Of a stretch of 7,817 bases of DNA, positions 1 to 5,393 are shown one piece after another. The notes below the pieces were generated by a model. The model worked only from the letters and a program-made list of their open reading frames with translations, did not search any database and was not told the DNA's origin. A program made the position numbers and the translations under genes. Each line of letters begins with the position of its first letter. Positions within the stretch are counted from its first letter, which is position 1. Source of the stretch: an uncultured Ruminococcus sp. (GTDB taxonomy: Bacteria; Bacillota; Clostridia; Oscillospirales; Acutalibacteraceae); assembly GCA_902783065.1 (NCBI GenBank), contig CACZPV010000213.1, positions 1 through 7,817 of the forward strand. The letters run 5' to 3'.

Positions 1-1057
1 CAGGCTGCTGCATTTGCTGCTGAACCTGCTGCTGCTGCTGCTGCATCTGCATTTGCTGTAGATTAGCATTGGAAGCATTATTCATGAATCCGCCGCCGAA
101 GTTCATGCCCATGCCCATACCCATAAAGCCAGCCATGGCGCCGTTTGAATTTGAACCGGCATCCCTGAGACCTTCGGAAATATTTTTCTGAACCATTGTT
201 TCTCTCATGCCGGGATTGTTGAACATTGCAACCTTGTTTCTCTCTTTGAGAAGTTCCTTGGTTTCATCGTCATAAGATACAGTAATACCAACCTCGCTGA
301 GTGTAATACCTCTTTTATCGCTCCATGTATCCTTAAGAGCGGTCTTCAGAGCTTCTACCAGTTTGGAGTTGTACATGCCGATCTGAGAAATTCTGACACC
401 CTGAGCAGAAAGTGTAGTAAGAGCTTCCTGCAATGCCATCAGAAATTCGCTGTCCCATCTCTGATTAGCGAGGTATTCCATATCTACCGGACGCATATTT
501 GTAACATCAGAAGTAGGAATAATCGTCTTATAGAATCTGAGCGGATCATTAATCTCCAGCGAGAACTTACCAAATGCACGAACATTTACGTCAATATCGT
601 AGTTGGCATCATAATAGTTAATTGGTGTTTTTGTACCGTACTTAATACCCTCGAGCGGCTTAAGGTTGATATAAACAACTCTCTGTGCCGTTGGTGTAAC
701 GCCCGAAAACTTAAAGCGGTTAAATGCTTCTTTAAGAGAATCACCGAACTGACCGTTAAAAAGTGAGGGCTGTGCAGAATTTTTAACCTCAAAATAGCCG
801 GGCTCAGCTGTATAGTCTACAATTGCGCCGCCGTCAATCAAAAGCATCATTTGATTGTCATAAACATGAACAATTGATCCGTTAGAAATATTGTTGGCAG
901 TACCTTTTGTATTGGTATTTCTCTTGTCATTTCTTGCCTTGCTGATACCGGGGCACATAACAGTTGTGGCATCCATATCACTCGGCTCAATAACCTCCAG
1001 CCACGAATCGGCAAGCGCACCGCCGACTGTATTAACCGCTGCTTTGATAATACCCAT
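1..1057 (-). CDS. ydjI: SPFH-domain protein of the YdjI type (COG4260), 3' end cut by window edge
   Basis: 352 codons are visible and the frame is open at the left edge, so the C-terminus is missing. The N-terminus begins MGIIKAAVNTVGGALADSW and is followed by a band-7/SPFH domain at about residues 25-260. A Gly/Met-rich stretch follows at about 309-327 (FMGMGMGMNFGGG), then a Gln-rich tract at about 332-351. Family members usually end in one or more zinc ribbons after such a linker; here that part lies outside the window. The start at 1057 is chosen because an AAAGGAG box sits about 10 nt upstream; an overlapping ATG at 1068 is in another frame. The gene begins 20 nt after the upstream Tim44-like gene, so they are co-transcribed. 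In B. subtilis the YdjI family is a membrane-recruited scaffold working with PspA and two membrane partners in membrane-stress protection. That role is inferred here. The family call is firm; the symbol is by homology only. Confidence 0.85.
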   Translation of the reverse strand, partial: MGIIKAAVNTVGGALADSWLEVIEPSDMDATTVMCPGISKARNDKRNTNTKGTANNISNGSIVHVYDNQMMLLIDGGAIVDYTAEPGYFEVKNSAQPSLFNGQFGDSLKEAFNRFKFSGVTPTAQRVVYINLKPLEGIKYGTKTPINYYDANYDIDVNVRAFGKFSLEINDPLRFYKTIIPTSDVTNMRPVDMEYLANQRWDSEFLMALQEALTTLSAQGVRISQIGMYNSKLVEALKTALKDTWSDKRGITLSEVGITVSYDDETKELLKERNKVAMFNNPGMRETMVQKNISEGLRDAGSNSNGAMAGFMGMGMGMNFGGGFMNNASNANLQQMQMQQQQQQVQQQMQQP

Positions 1058-1077
1058 TGTTTACGCATCTCCTTTGT

Positions 1078-1881
1078 TCAGAATAATTTTTTTGTCATTC
1101 TATTTTTTTCTTTTATATCCGTAAATGTCCATCCAAAGACATCTTCGGTCAAATTATTTACGCCCGTTCCACAAAATTCACATACTGTAACATTTGACGA
1201 GCGCAAAGGTGCACCGCAGTTCGGGCAGTTAAGACCGATAACATCGATAACACCCGACTGTCTTGCCAACTCAGAATCAAGAATCCTGGCATAGGAAGTC
1301 ACATACACTGTTTCCTCCGCAGTGTCCTTGCTGCCGCTGACAAGTTTACCTTTTTCTGTTTCGGCATAATGAAGATATCCTACCGCAGACTGGAAACGGA
1401 TAATCACCATGCCTTTTTCCTTTACATATTCACTGATAACAGTTTTATGAATAACAATATTATCGTAATAGACATTCAATCCCTGAGAATTGACATCTTT
1501 GATTATTTCCTGTGCTCTGTCGATAAGACTTGGTGCAATCGCCAGTTTTTGAAGGGCAGAGGTATCCTTATCTTCCACACTGTCCAGAAACGTCTTTATA
1601 AAAGTTTCCACCTGCGGAATAACGGGTGCAAGCTGAAAATCGGGAAAATCATGTTGTATTTTGGGAATATATATCCGGTCCATACCGTTAAGCGAGGCAG
1701 GATTTTTACCAACATCCTTTGTAGAATTAATATCGCTGAAAATTCCTCTGGCATTAAGTCCCCATTGTTTCTGATATTTAATTACCTTCGACCGTATCAC
1801 TAAAATAATCACGATCAATGCAACAACGCCTAAAAAAAACAGAGCCGCTGTCACAAGTCCGACAATAGAACCGGCATCCAA
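1078..1881 (-). CDS. Membrane-anchored Tim44-like protein with C-terminal zinc ribbon
   Basis: 267 residues. One hydrophobic membrane segment lies at about 5-29, followed by a basic stretch (RSKVIKYQK) that suggests a cytoplasmic body. Residues about 78-205 resemble a Tim44-like/NTF2-fold region (DFQLAPVIPQVETFIKTFLD, then a helix-strand pattern). A four-cysteine zinc ribbon is at C219, C222, C234 and C237 (CPNCGAP...CEFCG), followed by a short polar tail. The start is TTG, supported by a GGGGTG box 6 nt upstream; the nearby ATG is out of frame. It is the first gene of a two-gene operon with the SPFH gene. By position and architecture it resembles the small membrane partners encoded next to YdjI in B. 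subtilis, which recruit the SPFH protein to the membrane. That role is inferred from context. The Tim44-like call is moderate; the zinc ribbon and membrane segment are plain in the sequence. Confidence 0.8.
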   Translation of the reverse strand: MDAGSIVGLVTAALFFLGVVALIVIILVIRSKVIKYQKQWGLNARGIFSDINSTKDVGKNPASLNGMDRIYIPKIQHDFPDFQLAPVIPQVETFIKTFLDSVEDKDTSALQKLAIAPSLIDRAQEIIKDVNSQGLNVYYDNIVIHKTVISEYVKEKGMVIIRFQSAVGYLHYAETEKGKLVSGSKDTAEETVYVTSYARILDSELARQSGVIDVIGLNCPNCGAPLRSSNVTVCEFCGTGVNNLTEDVFGWTFTDIKEKNRMTKKLF

Positions 1882-1887
1882 AATTCA

Positions 1888-1893
1888 CACCCC
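1888..1893 (-). promoter_or_regulatory. Ribosome binding site deciding the TTG start
   Basis: GGGGTG on the minus strand, 6 nt before the TTG codon at 1881. No in-frame ATG is available at a sensible distance, so this box supports the TTG start of the Tim44-like gene. Confidence 0.6.
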
Positions 1894-1989
1894 GCAATTA
1901 TCAATAAATGTATCCCAGAACCTGTTTTACAGATACATGTCTGACAAAACAATAAAAACAAAGTTTAAAACAATAATCCGTACAATTGT

Positions 1990-2018
1990 ATTATACAATC
2001 TTTCGACCTTATTTGCAA
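1990..2018 (-). promoter_or_regulatory. Sigma-A-type promoter of the Tim44-like/SPFH operon
   Basis: On the minus strand, TTGCAA (2018-2013), a 17-nt spacer and a perfect TATAAT (1995-1990). The expected start of transcription is near 1983, giving a leader of about 100 nt. The -10 box is embedded in an inverted repeat, ATTGTA-TTA-TACAAT (1985-1999), and is next to the 10-bp palindrome TACAATTGTA (1981-1990), so a repressor could act here. Confidence 0.75.
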
Positions 2019-2206
2019 GGCTTATTAACTAATTTTTATGATAAAATACCAGTTAAAACAAACAAAATGCAAAAAGACAGTCTGTGTATTTTATTTTCAG
2101 CTTACTGTACTATTACATTTTAAACAATCAGCTGTATGGAAATTACCTCTCCAAACCTCCCTGCATTTGCTTTTTATCTTCGTAACTATCTCTGTGTGGG
2201 AGATGC

Positions 2207-2252
2207 CCTTAAAAGAAAAAGAGTGTTCATAACAAATATGTTACGAACACTC
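2207..2252 (-). terminator. Intrinsic terminator of tRNA-Leu
   Basis: On the minus strand, a 13-bp stem (arms 2252-2240 and 2233-2221) with a 6-nt loop is followed directly by a T-rich tract (TTTTTCTTTT). The only imperfect pair is a G-U wobble when read on the minus strand and an A-C mismatch on the plus strand, which fits minus-strand transcription. It lies 8 nt past the tRNA 3' end. Confidence 0.9.
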
Positions 2253-2259
2253 ATGACGA

Positions 2260-2344
2260 TGCCGGTGACCGGACTTGAACCGGTACGGTATTAACTACCG
2301 AGGGATTTTAAGTCCCTTGCGTCTGCCTATTTCGCCACACCGGC
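2260..2344 (-). tRNA. tRNA-Leu (anticodon UAA)
   Basis: An 85-nt cloverleaf with a long variable arm. The acceptor arms GCCGGTG and CACCGGC pair perfectly, with discriminator base A at 2260. The anticodon stem AGGGA/TCCCT encloses loop CTTAAAA, giving anticodon UAA (2310-2308), which reads UUA. The class II variable arm has the stem CGGTA/TACCG. The T arm is ACCGG-TTCAAGT-CCGGT. The 3' CCA is not encoded and must be added enzymatically. The unit has its own promoter and terminator and is therefore a single-gene transcript. Confidence 0.97.
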
Positions 2345-2361
2345 ACACAAACAACACTAAC

Positions 2362-2390
2362 ATTCTAACACATCAGCGGTTTGTTTGCAA
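2362..2390 (-). promoter_or_regulatory. Promoter of tRNA-Leu
   Basis: On the minus strand, TTGCAA (2390-2385), a 17-nt spacer and TAGAAT (2367-2362). Predicted transcription begins near 2355, about 10 nt before the mature tRNA 5' end, as is usual for tRNA genes. Confidence 0.75.
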
Positions 2391-2408
2391 TAGTTTTCTT
2401 GAATTTTT

Positions 2409-2438
2409 TTGCCATCCTGCAAAAAAGCAGGACGGCAA
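2409..2438 (-). terminator. Hairpin after the GNAT gene, possible transcript end without a U tract
   Basis: A 12-bp stem (2409-2420 with 2427-2438) with a 6-base loop lies 26 nt after the GNAT stop codon. Read on the minus strand, the one non-Watson-Crick position is a G-U pair; on the plus strand it is an A-C mismatch. However, the minus-strand hairpin is followed by an A run rather than a T run, while the plus strand is followed by TTTTCTT. It may terminate weakly, stabilise the 3' end, or act against antisense transcription. Confidence 0.45.
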
Positions 2439-2463
2439 TTTTCTTAAAACCTGATCAAAAAAA

Positions 2464-3309
2464 TCAATCGTTATTTTCAATCTTGAGAAGATAAAGCTTT
2501 TCCTTTACGCTGAATCCTGATTTTCCCCATAGTGCAACGGCTGATTTATTGCCCACATGAGTGTACAGAATAGGAGTAAGATTACGTTCTCTTATTTTAT
2601 TGAGTGCAAACAAACACATCTTATAGCCGAATCCTTTGCAGCGTTCATCTGATAGTACAGCTATAGACTTAATGCGCAGATACTGCTCTGTCTTGCCGCC
2701 TATTACCGCATTGGCAATCATTCGTCCATCTTTGACAAGAGCATAGAATTCCATTTGAAGGTATTCGTTTACTTTACGTTCAAATTTATCGTTCCAGCGA
2801 AACTCATCTTTAAGCTGCATATAGAAATCAGTAACCAGCTTTTTGTGTGCTTCGTTATCTTTATCTACCTTTATGATTTTTTCATCTTTTTCCAGTTCGG
2901 GTATTTCTATTTCCTGGTTCTTTTTATTGTAGGTATACACTGCAAGCGAAAACTCATCCTTCACACTGTAATTGATTTCTAATGTTGTCAGTGCGTACAA
3001 ATCAGAGAAAGTGCCGGCTACCTCCTCTTTAAGATAGATCTCGGCTTTGGGAACATTACTGTCACGAAGGAACCGGCAAATATCAATCAGCTTATTCGTA
3101 TCGTCTTTGATAGTATCCGATGTCCATAGCCAGATCCTCGGGCTGTTATTTGCAAAAAGAATAATCACATTTTTGTGATCTGAATATATCTTGCAGTCAA
3201 AAGCAGAGCGGGCAGATTCAATAGAGTTGAAAATAATAGAATCAGCAATGTATTCTTTATTATTAAATATGCTGTCGTTTCCCGCTATTTTTTCAAATTT
3301 AGTAGCCAT
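2464..3309 (-). CDS. GNAT-family N-acetyltransferase with extra N-terminal domain
   Basis: 281 residues. The C-terminal half (about 145-277) is a GNAT fold. Motif A runs about 214-230, with the acetyl-CoA pyrophosphate-binding signature R223-x-x-G226-x-G228 (RCKGFG). Motif B follows with N254 and the W261GKSGF266 segment typical of the family. Residues 1-140 have no motif I recognise; the length suggests a degenerate second GNAT-like domain or a substrate-binding domain. The protein has no signal peptide or membrane segment and is presumably cytosolic. The start at 3309 has GGAGG 8 nt upstream. It stands alone, divergent from the DUF4178 operon and upstream of tRNA-Leu with its own promoter. 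The acetyl acceptor cannot be read from the sequence. A polyamine acceptor would be attractive beside a SpeE-like gene, but nothing in the residues shows it. Confidence 0.85.
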   Translation of the reverse strand: MATKFEKIAGNDSIFNNKEYIADSIIFNSIESARSAFDCKIYSDHKNVIILFANNSPRIWLWTSDTIKDDTNKLIDICRFLRDSNVPKAEIYLKEEVAGTFSDLYALTTLEINYSVKDEFSLAVYTYNKKNQEIEIPELEKDEKIIKVDKDNEAHKKLVTDFYMQLKDEFRWNDKFERKVNEYLQMEFYALVKDGRMIANAVIGGKTEQYLRIKSIAVLSDERCKGFGYKMCLFALNKIRERNLTPILYTHVGNKSAVALWGKSGFSVKEKLYLLKIENND

Positions 3310-3341
3310 AGCAAAAGCCTCCGTGGAGTAAAATTGAGCAA

Positions 3342-3370
3342 TCAGGCAACCAACAAATATAACCGCCTGA
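3342..3370 (-). other. Possible leader hairpin of the GNAT mRNA
   Basis: On the minus strand, TCAGGCGG (3370-3363) can pair with TTGCCTGA (3349-3342), six Watson-Crick pairs plus two G-U pairs, around a 13-nt loop. It lies between the predicted promoter and the ribosome binding site. No known riboswitch is recognised. Confidence 0.3.
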
Positions 3371-3391
3371 ATAATAAAAATACTGTATTAT

Positions 3392-3420
3392 ATTTTATAC
3401 CTTTTTTTATTCTTTTGCAA
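3392..3420 (-). promoter_or_regulatory. Promoter of the GNAT gene
   Basis: On the minus strand, TTGCAA (3420-3415), a 17-nt spacer and TAAAAT (3397-3392). The expected start is near 3385, giving a leader of about 75 nt. A second -10-like TATAAT at 3392-3387 overlaps it but has no -35 at a normal distance. Confidence 0.6.
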
Positions 3421-3556
3421 TATCATCTTTGTTTTTTTTCGTAAAAATTGGCGGAAAAAGAAAAAACTATTTCTGATCAGCCGATTATAATAATATTGTG
3501 ATTACAAGTTTGAAACTGAGCAACAGTGTGAAGCTGAGTAAAATGTAAAAAACTTG

Positions 3557-3582
3557 ACACATACGTTTATACACATACGTTT
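3557..3582 (+). repeat. 12-bp direct repeat just upstream of the operon promoter
   Basis: ACACATACGTTT occurs at 3557-3568 and again at 3571-3582, a 14-bp period. The pair ends 13 bp before the -35 box at 3596, centred around -62 relative to the predicted start, which suits an activator site. A second TTGACA at 3554-3559 overlaps the first copy but has no matching -10 box. Confidence 0.6.
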
Positions 3583-3595
3583 TAGAGAATGATAC

Positions 3596-3625
3596 TTGAC
3601 ATTGGTAAAAAGAGAATGTTATAAT
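3596..3625 (+). promoter_or_regulatory. Strong sigma-A-type promoter of the DUF4178-DUF350-SpeE operon
   Basis: Perfect TTGACA (3596-3601), an 18-nt spacer and perfect TATAAT (3620-3625). The predicted start is near 3632, leaving a leader of about 160 nt before the first gene. It is the only plus-strand promoter seen for the three genes. Confidence 0.85.
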
Positions 3626-3700
3626 ACCTGTAATAGTATACTGGATTGGTCAGCAACTTTATCAACCTATGTTTAGAATCATGTGTCAGCGGGAAAATGT

Positions 3701-3761
3701 AGCCGATTTATTATTTTTTTAGTTTCATAAACAGATGCTTTAATAAATTACACAATCGGCT
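3701..3761 (+). promoter_or_regulatory. Leader RNA hairpin before the DUF4178 gene
   Basis: AGCCGATT (3701-3708) pairs perfectly with AATCGGCT (3754-3761). An inner pairing, TTTATTA (3707-3713) with TAATAAA (3741-3747), can compete at the base. The stem ends 16 nt before the AAGGAGG box, and a small palindrome CTGAT-A-ATCAG (3760-3770) overlaps its 3' arm, so alternative folds could affect ribosome access. No known riboswitch class is recognised. Confidence 0.4.
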
Positions 3762-3793
3762 GATAATCAGGCTAAAAAAGGAGGATTGATTAA

Positions 3794-4936
3794 ATGATAT
3801 TTTCAATAGGAGATATTCTTGAAGTTGACGGCAGTGAGTATAAAATTGTCGGAAAAGTTACCTATCGTAATACGGTCGATAATTGCTGTTGGGATGAATA
3901 CCGTATGATTTCCACTGTTGGCAGAAAGGAAGCATGGCTAAGTATTGATGAAACTTATAAGGAATATTCAATCTCTCACGTGGTGCTTCGTGCTAACCTT
4001 AAAGGGTTCCATGAGGTTGACCGCGGACGTGAAGTCGTTATTAGTGCTTCTGGTAATGTCGATGTGGAATATGGCGATGCGGCATTTTTTGTAGAGTATG
4101 AGGATAGTACAGAGGAAAAAATTATATCGGAAGAAACATGGGACGACGGTGCGGAATACTCGGAAGGCTACTATCTTGATGAAGATGAGATTCGTCTGGT
4201 CAGCAGTAATTCCCAAACGGCAGGCAGTCATACCAGTTTTTCGAGCAGTAATTCCCAGACGTTTTCGTCAGGCGGTTATCAGCATCCGAAGAAAATGTCT
4301 AAGGTAACCGGGATTGCGGTTGCTGTGATCCTGATTCTGGTTATTTCAATGCCTCTTCTGGTGAGCGCTCTGAATGGTATGGTATTCAAGAAGTCAATTT
4401 CCAAATACCTTGAGGAAGATTCAGGCTATACCTATTCCACTTCCATAACCGGGCAGGAACAGCAAAAGGCTGATGTTTATGAAGCTGTAGTTGGAAATGA
4501 TGTAGATACTGTAGCTAAAGATATTATTAATGCAATCAATGGAGAAACGGAGTATGTACAAGAAGATTCTGAAAGCTCTGATGGCAGTGTTGCCATTCTG
4601 ACAAATGATGAATACTGCATTGTTTACCCATCAGAAGAAGATAACACTACTATACTGGTACAGGTATCTAATCGAAAATATGCTTATACGAGTGACAATG
4701 ATCTTTATCACGGAAGCAGTCGTTCGCGTCGATACTTCCGCAGATTCTATTATTCAACTGGTTATTCTTCCGATTCAGACCGGTACTCAGATTCTTCGTC
4801 TCCCTATAGTTCATTCAGTGATAGTGCGATTGATTATAATTCAAGTAATACATATAGCACTTATTCCGGCAGTGTCCGCCAGTCAAGTATAAGATCCCGC
4901 AGTTCATCCGGCGGCGGATTGAGCAGCGGAAAGTAA
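3794..4936 (+). CDS. DUF4178 protein with membrane segment and DUF4247-like C-terminal half
   Basis: 380 residues. Residues 1-135 match the DUF4178 pattern: G6-D-I-L-x-V-D-G, then YKIVGKVTYR and W33-D-E-Y with AWLSIDE. A Ser-rich linker follows (about 137-162) with the hexamer SSNSQT repeated. One membrane helix lies at about 171-194. The outer part (about 200-300) resembles DUF4247. A Ser/Tyr/Arg-rich tail (about 305-380) ends in GGGLSSGK. With no signal peptide, the DUF4178 domain should be cytoplasmic and the second half extracytoplasmic. The start has AAGGAGG 9 nt upstream. It is the first gene of the operon; the next gene's ribosome binding site overlaps its stop codon. DUF4178 and DUF4247 are usually separate proteins encoded near DUF350 and SpeE-like genes, so this looks like a fusion. 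Function unknown. The DUF4178 call is firmer than DUF4247. Confidence 0.8.
   Translation: MIFSIGDILEVDGSEYKIVGKVTYRNTVDNCCWDEYRMISTVGRKEAWLSIDETYKEYSISHVVLRANLKGFHEVDRGREVVISASGNVDVEYGDAAFFVEYEDSTEEKIISEETWDDGAEYSEGYYLDEDEIRLVSSNSQTAGSHTSFSSSNSQTFSSGGYQHPKKMSKVTGIAVAVILILVISMPLLVSALNGMVFKKSISKYLEEDSGYTYSTSITGQEQQKADVYEAVVGNDVDTVAKDIINAINGETEYVQEDSESSDGSVAILTNDEYCIVYPSEEDNTTILVQVSNRKYAYTSDNDLYHGSSRSRRYFRRFYYSTGYSSDSDRYSDSSSPYSSFSDSAIDYNSSNTYSTYSGSVRQSSIRSRSSSGGGLSSGK
4202..4261 (+). repeat. In-frame 42-bp-period repeat in the Ser-rich linker
   Basis: AGCAGTAATTCCCA occurs at 4202-4215 and 4244-4257, and the match continues four more bases after one mismatch. The spacing of 42 bp is 14 codons, so both copies encode SSNSQT in the cytoplasmic linker of the DUF4178 protein. 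Confidence 0.7.
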
Positions 4937-4949
4937 AGGAGAAATTAAA

Positions 4950-5393
4950 ATGGATATACTTTATGATATTTTGGATGTAGCGATCTATTCCTGTGTAGGA
5001 ATTATTCTTATGATGCTTGGTAATTTTTTAATCGACCTTATCATTCCCTGTTCCTTCCCTGAGGAAATTAAAAAAGGTAATAAGGCAATTGGTTTTGTTT
5101 CGGCAGGTATCAACATTGGTGTGGGTTTGTTATTGAGAGCAGCAATTTCCTCTCCAGCCAATACTGTTGCGACTGTTGCAAAGGAAACACTTGTGGGCGG
5201 TCTGATCAGCAGCCTTATTTACTTTGTAATCGGTATTGTATTTTTTATGCTGGGATATCTTGTAAAACGTCTGTTTGACAAGAAACAATACAATATAAAT
5301 GACGAAATTGATAACGGCAATACCGCTGCCGGTATTATGGTGGCAGGTATCTTTATCGGTCTGGCTATTGTTATCAGCGGAGTGATTATGTAA
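4950..5393 (+). CDS. DUF350 membrane protein (YjfL-like)
   Basis: 147 residues, four membrane helices arranged as two DUF350 repeats. Repeat one is about 11-65 and repeat two about 87-146. Each has a helix ending in a basic or acidic loop, then the family motif E-I-x-x-GN followed by A-x-G and an AG-x-x-IG helix (E39-I40-x-x-G43-N44; E119-I120-x-x-G123-N124). The length is normal for the family. The start has AAAGGAG 8 nt upstream, and that box overlaps the stop codon of the DUF4178 gene. The stop codon overlaps the ATG of the SpeE-like gene by one base (TAATG). DUF350 proteins sit in the inner membrane beside PspA-like, DUF4178-like or polyamine-synthase-like genes in many bacteria, but no biochemical activity is established to my knowledge. 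A partner role for the membrane enzyme encoded next is inferred from coupling. Confidence 0.88.
   Translation: MDILYDILDVAIYSCVGIILMMLGNFLIDLIIPCSFPEEIKKGNKAIGFVSAGINIGVGLLLRAAISSPANTVATVAKETLVGGLISSLIYFVIGIVFFMLGYLVKRLFDKKQYNINDEIDNGNTAAGIMVAGIFIGLAIVISGVIM

Larger units (their letters stand above)
1882..2259. other. Intergenic stretch between the SPFH operon and tRNA-Leu
   Basis: This holds the leader and promoter of the Tim44-like/SPFH operon (1882-2018) and the tRNA terminator (about 2207-2252). Between about 2019 and 2206 the DNA is AT-rich and I see no gene with a ribosome binding site, no RNA family and no repeat beyond a weak five-base-pair hairpin near 2188-2204. Confidence 0.6.
3310..3793. 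other. Divergent regulatory region between GNAT gene and DUF4178 operon
   Basis: This 484-bp stretch holds the GNAT leader and promoter, an AT-rich segment (about 3421-3472), several short repeats upstream of the plus-strand promoter, the plus-strand promoter itself and a leader of about 160 nt. I find no protein gene with a ribosome binding site. An imperfect direct repeat, TGAAACTGAG and TGAAGCTGAG, occurs at 3511-3520 and 3529-3538. The octamer AGCCGATT occurs at 3479-3486 and 3701-3708, and inverted at 3754-3761. Confidence 0.6.

Noticed and set aside
847..1068. 73-codon minus-strand frame starting at 1068
   Set aside because: Overlaps the SPFH gene in another frame; the SPFH frame encodes the conserved domain and fits the same ribosome binding site.
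1369..1803. 144-codon plus-strand open frame inside the Tim44-like gene
   Set aside because: Antisense shadow of a well-supported gene with a clear zinc ribbon and membrane segment; no ribosome binding site or recognisable domain.
2038..2232. 64-codon plus-strand open frame
   Set aside because: It runs into the tRNA terminator stem, has no ribosome binding site, and its composition looks like non-coding AT-rich DNA.
2260..2344. tRNA-Leu as an attachment site for an integrated element
   Set aside because: No partial tRNA copy, integrase or direct repeat of the tRNA 3' end is visible in the window.
3554..3582. A second promoter using the TTGACA at 3554
   Set aside because: No -10-like sequence occurs 16-19 nt downstream; the box is better explained as part of the repeat pattern.
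3669..3722. 17-codon open frame in the operon leader (MFRIMCQRENVADLLFF)
   Set aside because: There is no ribosome binding site within a sensible distance of its ATG and no regulatory codon run, so a leader peptide is not supported.
4605..4892. 95-codon plus-strand frame within the 3' part of the DUF4178 gene
   Set aside because: An out-of-frame shadow produced by the Ser/Tyr-rich coding sequence; no start signals.
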